Shown here: in pieces, positions 33,332 to 45,210 of the stretch | How the letters are laid out: every line of letters starts with the position of its first letter | How positions within the stretch are numbered: the stretch's first letter is position 1 | Assembly: GCA_018697195.1 (NCBI GenBank) | Contig: CM031864.1 | Span: forward strand, 29,932,198-29,996,197 | Direction: 5' to 3' | Length of the DNA stretch: 64,000 nucleotides | Origin: Certhia americana | Taxonomy: Eukaryota; Chordata; Aves; Passeriformes; Certhiidae | Notes under the pieces: model-generated | The model's database searches: none | What the model was told of the DNA's origin: nothing | What the model saw: only the letters and a program-made list of their open reading frames with translations | Position numbers and translations under genes: made by a program

Positions 33332-35079
33332 TAATCCAGCCAGGTCAGCGCTGCCCAGACCATGGCCACATAGCCCAGAGAGTGCCCAGCATGGAGCTCA
33401 CACTCAGTGTGCCTGTGCCAAAGGTCTCCAAGCCAACTCCAACTTTCCCCAGTCACTGTGAGCTCCAGGGCTCCCTTGTGGCTGTTGGGGGAGCAGCAGA
33501 AGTGATGACAATACCACGGCGTGGTCCCTCCCAAGATGGTTCAGCAGCACTGGTCCTGCTGCTGATGCAGCGGGCTGTGATGACCAGACAGAGCTGGGAT
33601 CATGAATGTCTGGGAACATCACCAGTCCACATGGGAGCAAAGGGCAGCAGCACTCCCCTCCTTCCCACCAAGATGTTCTGATGGCTGCCTTGTTGACTGG
33701 GCATATTTTTTACTGATGCAGATCACCTTGGTCCAGCAAGGAGCTCCTGCAGCAGCCGCTCCTCATCAATTCAGATACCCCCCTCCCCTCTTCTCAAGGA
33801 CTTCTGAGAGCAAAAGGCTTGTGGCTACAAAGATTTACACCCCCTCAGCAAGGGTTAACCTCATCTGGCAGCCACTATTGTCTCAGGACAACTTGTCAGT
33901 CTGTGAGAACGTGCCGTAATGGATTTGAAGTGGATTGCTTAGCCCACGGAGAGGGTGATGCTGTATTTATTGAATAGACATTAAAAAGAACATTTCTCAA
34001 TTTCTCAGCACTGAACTCGAGGTCAATGGATCTTTTTGGCACTGACATGCTGAGTCAACTCCTAGCTTAAAGCTTTTAGAAGGACCAGGGTTAGATGAAA
34101 GGATTAGACTCCATCTTTAGCGTTTCCCTGGTAAAATCGTTGGGTGCTAAATCATTTATGTTGCTTTGCGGTGCTTTGCTTGGCCTCTCACTGTTACCTT
34201 GGAAAAGAAAAAAAAACCCAAACATTTTTCCCTTTTTTTCCGATTGAAATGACACAAGTTGATTATTTCCCCTGTGCTGCACCCAGAGGAGGTGGATACC
34301 AAGTGAGTTGGGCTCCTAATGCTGTTGGGCAGCGGCTGGAGGGGTTGCAGAGCCCTTTTCCCTGGAGAAGGAGGTGGCTCTGTGGAGAGAAGTGGTGCCA
34401 GCCCACCCACCCGATGCTGAGAGGGCCCGTGGCTTGCTGAGTGATAACAAATTCCCTGTGCACCAGCAAGACAGAGATTTAATAATGAACGAGGGATTGA
34501 TCACAGCAGGGCTGGCCTGGCAGTCGGTCCAGAGCCGATCCCTGTGGGAGCAGGAGCTTCCCTCTGCCCCTGCCTGTGGGGCAGGATCCAGCCAGGGCTC
34601 CCTCGGTGGCAGGGAGGTTTTGCCAGGCAGCAAACAGGATTAACTCCAAGGGGTTCGAAGAGGAGGGCAGTGACAGTGGGTTAAGTCTGGAGCGTGGCAC
34701 TGGCTGCAGGAGGTGTTTCCATAGATCCCAACCTCCCTAGTGTCATGCACATCTCTGCTGCTCCCTGTGGCTTCAGGCAATTTTGTTTAGGCCCATTAGT
34801 GTCAAGCTAAGGGCAGTGCCGGACAGGTGGGTTTGGATAAGCCTGTCTAGCCTGAAAAAGCCTCGGGAAAGGCATTTTTGGAAAGGGTGCCAGCCGCAAA
34901 AAGGGTGGTGAGTGATAAGATTCTGCTGCTGTGCTCCTGCTGTGCATCCCTTGTCAATCATGCTGACTGCTGGGCAGAGACACGCTCCTGCATCGATTCC
35001 AGGTCCTCTCAGAGGTGGATGGAGCAGCATTTCCTGCAGCACAAGAGGAAGGCAGCCCTCTGCCAAAGCACTGCCAGAT
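33332..35079. other. single-copy non-coding stretch
   Basis: No repeat or supported exon. About 33915-34160 is AT-rich with GTATTTATTGAATAGACATT and TAGCGTTTCCCTGG and could be a weak conserved element. The rest is GC-rich spacer with chance open frames, including a 187-codon frame on the - strand (34773-35336) that runs into a CR1 copy. Confidence 0.5.
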
Positions 35080-35177
35080 CCAGCTGAAGGTGTCCCTGCC
35101 CATGGCAGGCGGGGGTTGGATGAGATGACCTTTAAAGGTTCCTTGTAGCACAACCCATTCTGTAATTCTATGATTCT
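35080..35177 (+). mobile_element. short CR1 LINE 3' end
   Basis: Only the last 100 bp of a CR1 copy are recognisable in sense orientation: AAGGTGTCCCTGCCCATGGC, GGGGGTTGGATGAGATGACC, a diverged GGTTCCTTGTAGCACAACCC, and the tail ATTCTGTAATTCTATGATTC. The elongated tail with two octamer-like units is typical of CR1. Confidence 0.88.
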
Positions 35178-35324
35178 GCCTTCCCCTGCAGCCTTTCTGC
35201 TTGCAGACAGTATATCCCACGCTGGCAGCTCGTCCATGCTCCGCAGAGCCCATCCCACAGCCCTTTTCCCAGGCCAAATCCCTGTTGCAACCAGCACTTC
35301 CCGACTGTTCCAGGCCTTCTGGTA
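35178..35324. other. short spacer between CR1 tail and AT-rich block
   Basis: Single-copy sequence with no recognised feature. Confidence 0.5.
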
Positions 35325-35639
35325 GCGGTGCAGCAAATAAAATGCAATCCGCCTGTATCATAAAGTCCAATAAAAATGAAACTGAACATCCACTTTGCAG
35401 ACAGCAAGTACACTGTAAATTTATGAGATCATATCTCGTGGAGGACAGGGTACTTAAGGGGGGAAGGAAGGGGCTGGCAAAAATGGGAGAGAGCGGCCGA
35501 GGGGTAGTAAATATGTTTTCAATAATGAAGAGGCCCGATTACCCTCTTTGCAATAAAAACGTGCACAAGGCAGAGCTGCCGTAAAAATTACTCCCGAGCA
35601 GCCTGGCATATTTGCACCTTGTCATCTTGTCAGCTCCGT
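35325..35639. promoter_or_regulatory. AT-rich candidate conserved element with HOX/CDX-like words
   Basis: Contains AGCAAATAAAATGC, CCAATAAAAATG and GCAATAAAAACG (the CAATAAA/ATAAA words bound by posterior HOX and CDX proteins), ATGAGATCATATCTCG (inverted GAGAT/ATCTC) and GTAAATATG. It directly abuts a CpG-rich segment. No open frame or repeat identity. Function is inferred. Confidence 0.42.
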
Positions 35640-35715
35640 GCAAATTTCCAAGGCGTCGGCAGCGGGTCGGCTCTGCGGGGCTGCCGAGGAGGAGCGGGGG
35701 ACGCTCCTCCCTCCC

Positions 35716-35750
35716 AAAAAAAAAAAAAAAAAAAAGAAAAAAAGAAAAAA
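35716..35750. repeat. A-rich tract inside the CpG island
   Basis: Twenty A followed by A runs broken by single G. It is a simple repeat with no element body recognised. Confidence 0.88.
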
Positions 35751-35828
35751 GCCATTTCCTTGACAGCCCCGGCACTACAGGTCCTGTCCGCCGCCCCCTC
35801 CCACCCTGCCAAACGCACCGGTTCGCCC

Positions 35829-35842
35829 GTAACCGTGGCAAC
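35829..35842 (+). promoter_or_regulatory. perfect RFX-family X-box motif
   Basis: GTAACC, two spacer bases and GGCAAC fit the X-box consensus GTNRCC(N0-3)RGYAAC at every position. RFX proteins bind such inverted half-sites, classically in promoters of ciliary genes, though they also bind enhancers. The motif lies in a CpG-rich context, which favours function. Binding itself is inferred. Confidence 0.6.
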
Positions 35843-36025
35843 CAGCGGGATGCAGGGATGGAGGGATGCAGGGATCGAGGGAAGGATCCCCGGGGTGCCA
35901 CGTGTCCTGGGTTTCTCTCCAACCAGACGAGGGCGGTGGGAAGCACAACGGGATTGGGGATGTGGCTCCTTGTGGCCTCCACGGTGCACGGCCGAGAGCC
36001 CTGGTCACGTCAGCAGGTGACATTT

Positions 36026-38281
36026 CACTTTTTTGGGATGCATTGCGCATCTTCCTTGGGCTGGATTGTGCCACGTGCTCTCCAGGGCACACCAGCAGCA
36101 CTGGGTGCCACTGAGCTTCACGTATTTAAAGCAAAGAAATAAACATTTTGTCTCCTCCCAGAACAAACCAGAGCAAAGGCTGAGGCCTGACCTCCTTCAA
36201 GGTGCTTTCTCAAGAGGTGAGTGTTTAAACTGATTGAAATGAGTGGATATAAACAGCACAGGAGCAGCTTCAAGTAGTCTGAAAATCAGCCTGAGCTGTC
36301 CTCAAATAAACCACTGCTGGGCCCAGAAGAAAGCAATTACACAGGGGCTTAGCTGAGCTGATTTAACAAAGCTGCAGTAATTAAACCTCATACACTTCAG
36401 GCAGGGGATTCAGCTCCGAGTGCTATCAGGATCCTGTCTGGGAAGGTAAATCTTTTTGGTGTGAGCAGCTGAGAGGATTTAAACCAAGGTAATTCTCCTT
36501 TCCCTCTTCCCTGCCTCTTGGCTAAGACACTGCCCTCGTGGCTGCCAGGGGGTGAGCAAGGATTTTTTTTTTTTTTTTTGTGGAGCAAAGGCAGAGCAGA
36601 ACTCCCAGCCTGGAGCTGCTTTGGAGGACCCAGCAGGCACCTGACTGCCGAGGACAATTTACTGACTCCATCCTGCAGCCTCAGTGTACAAATCCCATCC
36701 TTTGGGGTTCATGACCCCGACTGGGAGCCTGCTGAAGCTAATGGGAGTCTTTCTCCAGCCTTCAATGGGCTTTGAATCGCGCCGCTGAGGCGGAGAGAAA
36801 GCGCCGAGTGTCGGGGCCCCATTAGGGACAGGGGGTGGCCAGGGCTGGGTGCTCCCCCACAGAGGCAGCCCCGCAGCCCTGCTGGGGAGCACGAGCCCTG
36901 ACCCACTGCTGGAAGCACCATCCAGCGTGCTGGGCATCCCCAGCGGAGCCACATTTGTGGGGATGGCAAAAAAGGAACTGTGGTCATGTAGCTTGACCTC
37001 TCCTATTCAAAGTGAGATCAAAGGAGGGCCAAGAAAGAGCAGAGGAGGCTGTTGTGCCCAGGAGCTGAATGGAAGATGAATGGGAAAGGGGTGTGAGGGG
37101 GGAACTGGGGGCTTGGGATCGCAACAAAGCCGCGGGATTCAATTAGCGGGAGAAGTTGTTTCTGGAATCGTGGCACTAAAGGGATGTGGGTGGGGCAGGG
37201 AAGGCAGGCAAAGGGCATCAGGGAGAAGGGGTGTTCTCCATGTCAAGGGGGCAAGTGTTGGTGTGGAGGGACAGGAAATGGTGGGATTAGGGCTGCCTGT
37301 CCTGAGGGTCTCCAGCTGGTGGTTAAAAGGGAAACACTGGTGAGTTTCAAGAACACCAGGTAAAGGAGGCTTTAGTGTGCAGTTGGTGGCATCATTGGGT
37401 CAGTGTGGGATATCTGTTCCCAGGGAAAGAAGAATCTTGGAGGTGTGTGGGTGACCCATCTCCATCACCAAGGGTGGGAAAACAGCCTGCTTCTGATGGT
37501 TACTCCTGCAGTAGAAGCTGGCTAGGGATGTGGAAGATGCCCTGTTAGAGTTTCTGGGGAAGACTGAACTGGTGCAGAGGGTCAGGAGGAAGGAAGGAGA
37601 GCACTGAATCTATGTAGAGGTTCCTGGACTCCAGCACTGACTGACCATACCCAGGTAAGGCCCCCAGGAAAGCTTAAGAGGGAAAATGCTGTTAATGAGA
37701 GGGGAGCCTGTCACAACTTCTTGCAGGCACAGTTCAGACCACGGTGTTGCAGGAGAAAGGGAGCACAGGAAAAGAGCTCAGATCTGAGAACGAAACCTGG
37801 GGGAGATGAAAAGTAGGTCAGGCCATGAAGATCAAGTACAGAAGTGCAGCATGCACATGCAGAGACAAGATCAGAGAAGCCAAGGCACATGGTGAGATGC
37901 AATTAGCAGGGGACATCAAGTGTAACGAGAGGCTGCTCTAGCAGTACCTCAGCAGTTGCTGGAGGACCACAGAGGTGTTGGTTTGGCATTTGGGGACAGG
38001 GATAGCACTCAGCAGATGATGCCAAAGGAGCAGCATCACATTTGTTTTCCCCTAAGAAGATCGGCTGTGATCCTAATTAAGCACTAAGAAAAATTACACT
38101 TATCTTTAGAAAGGGAGAGAAGTAGGAGAGGGATAATTATTAAGATTTCAGTCCAGCTGCAGTTCCTAGAAAAGTAGTGGAGCCTGTAGTCAAACTTATA
38201 AAAACCTAGGAGAAAACAAGGCTATGAGAACAGGTAACAATGTGGCTTCAAGGGAAATTGTGTCAGCCCAGTAGGCTCTCC
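36026..38281. other. single-copy non-coding stretch, possibly with degraded repeat near its end
   Basis: No exon supported. It contains a T17 run (36563-36579). The purine-rich segment 38170-38262, with AGAACAGGTAACAATGTGGC, resembles internal CR1 sequence and may be an extension of the CR1 copy that follows, but the match is too weak to call. Confidence 0.45.
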
Positions 38282-38453
38282 TTGCCTCTGTCCAGAGCAG
38301 CTGTGGCTGTCCCCATCCCTGGAAGTGTTCAAGGCCAGGCTGGATAGGGCTCTGAGTAACCTTGTTTAGTGGAAGGTGCCCCTGAACATGGCAGGGCTTT
38401 GGAATGAGGTGATCTTTCATGTCCCTTGCAACCCAAACCATTCTGTGATTCTG
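38282..38453 (+). mobile_element. CR1 LINE 3' fragment
   Basis: Sense-orientation CR1: GAGCAGCTGTGGCTGTCCCC, ATCCCTGGAAGTGTTCAAGG, CCAGGCTGGATAGGGCTCTG, GTGGAAGGTGCCCCTGAACA, TGATCTTTCATGTCCCTTGC, and the tail AACCATTCTGTGATTCTG. About 170 bp retained, and non-coding. Confidence 0.93.
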
Positions 38454-39689
38454 AGTAGCAGGTCTCAGCAGAGAAGGCAAACAGCAGCAGCTGAGCACCC
38501 TGGCTTTGCCAGATGCTGTTGGCAGGGTGGTCTTGTAACTTTCTCATCTTCTTGAAATTCTAGAGGCTGAAAAAGTGGCCAGAAATTCAAACTTGGACTT
38601 GCACTGAAAGGATTTGTTGAACAGGCACACACAGGGAAACTCTGGTATCTGCTGCTGATGCTCCATGTTTTCATTCATGACCCAGGATGGTGGAATGGGG
38701 CTGCAGATGTTTCCAGCTGAAACAAGCCTAACTGAGCTGGAGAACCAGACTAACAGGCAAAATAACTCAAGTGAATGGGAGAAAGGGTCTGGGGAAAAAA
38801 GAGAAAGCAACAAATATGTGACTGGAGCAGTGTTGGTTTGGGGCTTTTAGACAAGCTTAGTGGGAAGTTTGGTCTGGCAAGTGAATAGGTGCTGCTTCCA
38901 CGTAGGTGAGCAGAATGAGATGACGGGCTAAAATACATAGAGGGGGAGGCTGGCTGACAGAGAAAGAGGTTTCTGCAGGGAGAGAAGAGCAGGTGAGAAT
39001 GGACATGATCAGCTAGTAAACAGGAGAACAGCTCAAGTATCCCACTTCAGGAAGGATTGGGGAAAAAAGGTGAAACATATACAGAGCATTAAACGTTCAG
39101 CATGTTGTGCCTCATATTAGAGCTGCAAAAGCCTAGACAAGGGGAAGCCCTGACATTTTCTCAAACCAGCATGGTTTAAGGTTAAGGGACGGAACTCCCC
39201 CTTTTCCCATCCTGCCCGTGTCAAGTGCAGGTCCACCAGAACTGATGGAGACTCTGCAGTATAAATCCAGACCTGGGGGTGAATGTTGCCTTTGGGAAAC
39301 TTTGACAGACCAGGAGCATTTTGGAGGGGGAGAACAGAGGAGAAGAGGAAGAAGAGGAAGAAGAATGCAGAACCAGGTAACTGAGGTGGAAGGGCAGTTT
39401 TGTGATGAGCCATGTTGGCATCTGGGCTGTGTCCTTGCTGGGTCACTGATCTCCTGCACAGCCTTGACCTGGTCCCCTGGTGTTTTCCAGCCCCCTTGCC
39501 CAAACAAACAAGGGCAGGGAGGAAAGGACCTGGTGTGAGACCATCCTTTGCTGGAACCAGAGGGGTCTCAGCCACTTCCCAGGCTTTTCATTCTCAGTGT
39601 GCTGAGCGGAGCGAGCCCCAAATCCCACGTTGTGAGAGAGCCTGGAGGAGCAGTTTCCACCAGGACACAGCCACCGTGCCTGTAGCAGG
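38454..39689. other. single-copy non-coding sequence
   Basis: No gene or interspersed repeat recognised. A GAA/GAG-rich purine tract occupies about 39324-39366. Confidence 0.5.
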
Positions 39690-40420
39690 GAGAATATTTA
39701 ATTTCAAAGCCCGTCAGATCAAATGCAGCTGGGGGGTGGAGCCGTGCTTATTCCTCGCCTTGTCCAGAAGTTTGAACAGCAGCACAAACGATCTGACCGT
39801 GGTTTTTATCGTGCTTCTCCCCCCCTCCCCTCTACCAGGGAGCTATAAACCAGGGATAATCTGTAATTCTCCCCACCTAATTGTGCTGCCCGGCCACCTG
39901 AGCGAGGAAATGCCTTTCCTCTTCCCGGCTCTCCGGTGCCGGCAGGGACACGGGGCCAGCGCCGGCTGCCTTCGCAGCTGGCTGCCAAATCCTGAGATCC
40001 AAGCGTTCCCCGAGGTAATCATTTACTGGGATGCTAACTGGGCCGTCCGCAGAGTGAATTAAAAGGACATTCCTCCACCGGCTCGGAAGCTGTGGGAATC
40101 CTGTGGCTGTGCCCAAAGGGAAGGGGGGAAAATCGCAGAGAAGTAACTGGAGCCTGGGAGCCGCTTTGCAAGGAGACTGAACTAAAAACGTGTCGAAAAA
40201 CAGCCGTGGGGCTTCACATTTCAGACTCGGAGTGGTATCCAGTAGGTCTGAAAAGCTGTTTAGCATGTGAGCTGGCTCACAGACTTGCAGAATCCTATTT
40301 TTGCTTAAATATTAGTGCTCTTGCCCCCTTCATTATAACAAAATTAAATGGAAAAGTGACCATTCGCTTGATTCAATCCAACTAAAAACCAATTGCAAAC
40401 ACCCAGTGCTAGGCAAAGCA
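39690..40420. promoter_or_regulatory. candidate conserved regulatory block
   Basis: Alternating AT-rich and CpG-bearing segments without repeat identity: GAATATTTAATTTCAAAGCC near 39690, CCGTGGTTTTTATCGTGC, CACCTAATTGTGCTGCCCGG, GTGCCGGCAGG, ACGGGGCCAGCGCCGGC, GGTAATCATTTACTGG, then TTGCTTAAATATTAGTGC and CATTATAACAAAATTAAATG after 40300. A 216-codon + strand open frame (39412-40062) ends inside it but has no recognisable domain. Function is inferred. Confidence 0.4.
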
Positions 40421-43400
40421 TTTCTGTCCCCGTTCCTTCCTCCCCCTTCACAAAACATCCATTTTCAATAGGTTTAACCCAGAGCTGCCTATTTCTTTAT
40501 GAGTGGCAGGGGAAAAAAAAAGCAAAAAAGCCAACAAACCCTAAACCAGCCCCCAAACCCCAAGAACTTTAAAATCAATACTTTATATTGTCTGTGATTT
40601 TTTTTTTTTAATTTTTTTTTGGAAGCTCAATACTTTTGATGAAAGGGTGTCAGCCCTGCCCGGCTCCCTGAGGAAGCTCCCTCTACGGGTGATGCTGCGG
40701 CAGCGTTGCTCCAGCTCCACGCCACATCCCGCTCCAGAATCCCGTGGGTCAGCACAAAACCCTTGCATTTTCATCTGGAGCAATAAGATGTTCTGGTGAC
40801 ACCAGAAATGGCATCAGCATGGGTGCCAGGGGACGTGCAAAGGGGTGGTTGTGCTCAGCTCTGAATGCAAATTTGTGTCTTGTGATGAAAATCCGACTTA
40901 CTGCATCGGGAAAGTGCTTCTGTATTTCTGCTTCTAAAGGAAAGGGGGGTTTGGTGCCTTGGTGAGGAAAGCAAAGCCATTTGCACATTTTGGTGTCCCT
41001 GCTCAGTCAAAATTTAACAGACACATGTGGAATACACTGAGTTTTCCAGCTCAGGTGCTTCTGTGATCTCTGTTAGTGCAGCTATTTGCTAGGCTGATGG
41101 AAAATGTTGGATTTTAACCCCATATAAAGGTTTGGAAAATGCTTCTACTCAGCAAAGCCAAAGTTTCAGAGCCACTGTCAGAATGGGCATAAAATGCTAT
41201 AAAGACATTTTGATTCTGAAATATTGGCACGTCCTTAGAGTAAGTTCAGGGTCAAAGGGAGAACTGCTGTAGCTGTGAAATCAAAAATTCCCTGCTTTTG
41301 TGGGAGGTTTGGAGTTTGCCAGGGGCAGGAGATCTGCCAGAGAGCACTTTGCAGTGCAGCGCTCAGGCTCAGCAAACTGGAGCAAAAGAGTTGGTGGTTG
41401 GGGTCAGAGCTTTGGTCCTTTAGGGAAAAGAATCCGGTTTTAAGTTTATCAGTTTATAAGTTTTGAAGAGAAAATTGGTGTGTTTTCCTGGTCTGTTGTC
41501 CTTCTTCAAGAGATGATGTGACAGCATGGGCTGGCCCAGAGCTCCTCTGAAAGGTGAAATCTGACTGTGGGCCTCTGCAGGACGTGAAATAAATCTGTGA
41601 GTGCCGGTCCAAATCTCCCCGAAGTTCTGGGGGTGCTAAGGAAGGGTTAAGAACCCCAGAAGTCTCATAAAAATGCTTGTCACCCACTGTGGGGGGTTGT
41701 CTGTGGCTCTGGAGGTAGCAGGACAGACCAGAGGGTGTCTGGGCTCAGAGATGTCCCTGACAACTCTGCAAAGCTGAGTTATGTGAAGTCATCGTGTAAA
41801 AAGGTACAGCCTGAGAGAAATACTGCCATGCACAGATCCATATTTTTCTCCAGAGTAAAAGACTGTGTAATTTTATCTAGTTACTATAAAGCAGTTTATG
41901 CTCCTTGTTTATTCATAAAGAAAAAAAAAAGGGGGGGAGGGGGAAACATCACCCATATTTCACTTCCTCTACTGACAGGCTGGGGAGGAAAAAATAGATG
42001 GTTTCTTCTGCATTTAATATTTCAAACCAAGTAGACCCAAAAGGAAAGGCAGCAATTAGCCAAAAGTACCAGCAATGTGTTCCTCGTGTTTCTTCTCTCC
42101 GGATTTGGCTGCAAAGAATCAGTTTAGCACAAACTTATTTCCAGTCATGTTAAACATTTTAGCAATAATTTTCCAAGCTAGGCAGGAAAGCAGTGCAGCC
42201 ATGCTTGCCTTCCAGATTTCTGAGATGGGACCTGCACCTCACATTTGCTGAGGATTTAGAATCCTTTACAGGATGGTTAGGAAATGGTCAGCACATATCT
42301 GACCATACGTTGGAGTAAGCTTATGCACATGCACAGGGAAGGAAATATATATGCCTGGCAGCACTCCAAAAAAGGGGCCAAATGGTAAAATGGGCACTGA
42401 CTGTGATGCAGGTTCTCTACTTATGGCCATCCATATTTGTGCCTGTACATACAGGGCAATGTATTTTTCCTCTTCCCAGTGTAAATTCCACACAAACCCT
42501 GCCCTGTGGCTCTGTGACAGGAGGAGAGACACCTGAGCATCATCTTGCCCACATTCGAACCACTTTGCCATCACTGCGTGGTTTCTTGCCACCTAAATAG
42601 CAGGGTTAGCTGAACCCTCATCAGGAATGCAGCAAGGACACAGAGTTCCTTGCCTTCCTTCTCCACACAGCCTGCACCCAGGCTGGCAGCATCCTGTGAC
42701 TAACTCTTCTAGACTGGATTTCTCCAAGGGACGACCGGCGCTTAATTTGGCTGACTCCGCGCTCTGCGGGAGCTCTCATCCATGCCAGCTTGAGTCCTAG
42801 CAAAAACCCATCATCATTAGCCCTCCAAAGGCACAGCTCGGATATTCTCCACCCCCGTTCCTGCAGGCTGGGCTGCTCTGTGCGTTCCCACAGACCGAAA
42901 TTCCCCTGGTGGGCTCAATTACAGCAATCAGCCTTCATGCTCTTTTCCACGGCACGGCTGCCTCCCGCTTCGCACGGACACCCTGCCGGAGCAGCAGCTT
43001 TCCCACAGGTGTCAGGGGAGATGACACTGCTCATGCAGCTACTCCGGGCCTGTGGGCAGGCTCTGTGCAGTTTGGGGGCTTGTTCCTAAGGGGGCTGTCC
43101 TAATGGGAGCCATTTGGGATGTACCCTGGCTCTCCAGCCTAAGGAGTTGGTTGGAGCAGAGACTGAGTGCAGGGCTCTCCTTGGGTAGGGTCTCCGCTCC
43201 AGCTTGCAGCAGATTTTTTTCTGGTGCAAGGCAGGGCTGGTATGGGGAGGATCTGGCCAGTGTGCATTTCTCTTTGCTAACACTTTGGCAGCCTCTCAAT
43301 GAACTAACCACTAGAAAACAAATCTGGAGCAGCCCTCGGCTGCGGTGGCCAGACCTCGGCTGTTAACTGGGCTGAAGAGTACCAGCTGCTCTGCTCCTGC

Positions 43401-44929
43401 CCCAGGGAGGAGAGGCCCTTCTGCTGTGGTCTGGGGACAAGAAACATGCCTGAACCAGCTCCTGCAAACTGGGATGGCTTTTAGACTCCAGCTCTGGATC
43501 CAAATCTAAATTTCATGGCTTTACGTGCTGCCTGAACCAATGTCTTGGTTCCAAATATCTCTCTGCTCTAAAAGGGCAAATAATGCGGTGGTGACAAACT
43601 CTTTTTCTGCCCTTGGCTCTGTGTAATGCTGACTTTGAGGTGCTCTGGTTTGCGTTTCCTCAGCTGCATTGCTGCAACCAGGACAGTGCTTGAATTTAAT
43701 TGCCTTTTTTGCACCCCTCTGGCAGTGGGTGTTGGCTGGGCAAAGTGACCTCCCTGGATTTGTGCCTCAAGCTGGGAGCGTGTGGGTTGTGTTGCTTGAG
43801 CCATGGGTGCTTCCCTATGGCAGGAGCAGCTGTGCTCAAGGGAGATAAACCCTCTCTAGCTGGGGATGGGGAGCCAGGCTGGCTTTCCCAGCTTCTCCCC
43901 ACTCCCCTCTTATGCCTGCGGACCCCTTCCCATACCTTGCTGATGCTCTGTTCCTAGGCTTGGCCCCCTCCCAATCCCCATAACTTGTGTCTGTCAAGCC
44001 TGAGGATGTTGAGGAGCTGACCTGTGTGGAGATGGTTTCTGATTTGGAAGAGCTGTGTGTAGGGTGGGTAATGCTGGGGACTCCAGTCCCAGGGAGGGCT
44101 TGGCAAGGGGGAATAAGGACAGAGGAGGGAACATGTTATTTTGGCTCTTACAAGGCACTAACTTTCCTTTCTGAGAAAAGGACTGAGCCTGGAAAACCTC
44201 TCGCTCTCCCCGTGTTTTCTAGCAGTGCCTGTGCAGCAGCAGGGTAATGCTGATGCTCAGACACCAGCTGTGGTCACGCAGGGCTCTGCATCTGCTGGGT
44301 GAAAAAAGAGATATCCCTGTTATAAATGGGAAAGATTTGGTAGAAGAAATGTATTTTCCTATTTGCATAAATTTTACTGGTATTTCACAGTTCAAAAGGC
44401 ATTGCCCAGCTTTGCTGCGGGTTAAAGGGCGAGGGAGGAAACTACACTTGTGTCACACAAAATCTTCTCCATCCTCTTCAAACAGGAAACCCTGAGTGAG
44501 CTGCTCAGCAGCTTTGTCCCAGGTTTGCCCTTTGTGCCAGTGGCTGGAGTGGTCCCCAGCTCTTGCTGGGCTGTGATAAGCTGCAAGAAGCATTCAGAGT
44601 GTCACAACAGCCCTGCCTGTCCCCTGTGACTGGGGACATGGCCATCCCTGGACAAAAGGGTCCAGCAGCACTGAGCCATGGCAGGGTATATATTACAGAC
44701 ATGCTGCAAAATCCGTGGGGTGGGGAAGGAGATGGGTCAGCTGAAATCCTGACCAGTCCTCAGCAGCATCTCTGGGGGGCCACCATGACCCCAAAGCTGT
44801 TGCAGGGAGGCGGGCTCGTCCCTTAAGCTGTGTTCCCTGATTTGGTGCTCAGCTCCCACCCTGCTGCCGTCTCCCACCTCTTCTCTCCTCCTAGGATTCC
44901 CCTTCTGAAGCCTCCTCAACCTGCTGTGG
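40421..44929. other. long single-copy non-coding stretch
   Basis: No interspersed repeat or exon was supported over about 4.5 kb. Low-complexity items are a T-rich tract at 40608-40620 and an A10G7 junction at 41921-41937. About 41041-42180 is AT-rich. About 42715-43000 retains many CpG (GACGACCGGCGC, CCGCGCTCTGCGGG, CCACGGCACGG, TCGCACGG) and may be a further small conserved or CpG-rich element. A DR1-like GGGTCAAAGGGA lies near 41250. Confidence 0.45.
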
Positions 44930-45210
44930 CACCTTCTGTCAAACGCTTCACACGTTTGTCACCAAAATGTTTTGGCAGCAGCAGCATCTCTAGGTTTTGA
45001 CATAATCCCGACAGGAGACTTTCTCAATTATTACTAATGGAACATTATGCTCCTCTTTGGGAACTCCTGCATGAATAAAAAGGGTCATTAATGACATCTG
45101 CGCAGAGCCCGGAAATTATTAGTCAATGCTGATACAGTTTTATTTTATTTTTTTAATTTTTACATATATATTTTCTTAAGCTCCTGCTAATTTCCCACCT
45201 TGCCTCCCAC
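44930..45210. promoter_or_regulatory. AT-rich candidate conserved element with palindromic homeodomain site
   Basis: Contains GTCATTAATGAC (45084-45095), a perfect 12-bp palindrome formed by two opposed ATTA/TAAT cores. Nearby are CAATTATTACTAATGG, GGAAATTATTAGTCAATGC, and an AT-rich tract ending ACATATATATTTTCTTAAGC. There is no repeat identity. The right end is low-complexity AT and may not be functional. Enhancer role is inferred. Confidence 0.42.

Larger units (their letters stand above)
35640..36025. promoter_or_regulatory. small CpG island
   Basis: By direct count about 26 CpG fall in the 360 bases from 35641 to 36000 at roughly 60 percent GC, close to the expected frequency and far above the CpG-depleted spacer. 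It contains an RFX X-box (separate entry), an E-box CACGTG at 35899-35904, a CRE-like TCACGTCA at 36005-36012 inside an inverted GTCAC/GTGAC pair, and two 16-bp tandem units starting GGATGCAGGGATGGAG (35848-35879). An A-rich tract (35716-35750) interrupts it. It could be a promoter of an unannotated transcript or an orphan CpG island at an enhancer. Confidence 0.5.

Noticed and set aside
34773..35336. 187-codon open frame on the - strand
   Set aside because: It crosses the CR1 3' end at 35080-35177 antisense and has no domain. This is chance plus repeat.
37340..38262. possible endogenous retrovirus or LINE body upstream of the 38.3 kb CR1
   Set aside because: The A/G-rich composition and AGAACAGGTAACAATGTGGC are suggestive, but I found no LTR ends, primer-binding site or continuous match to CR1 ORF2.
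42540..42565. tRNA-like B-box (ACATTCGAACCAC)
   Set aside because: No matching A-box at the right distance and no cloverleaf could be drawn.
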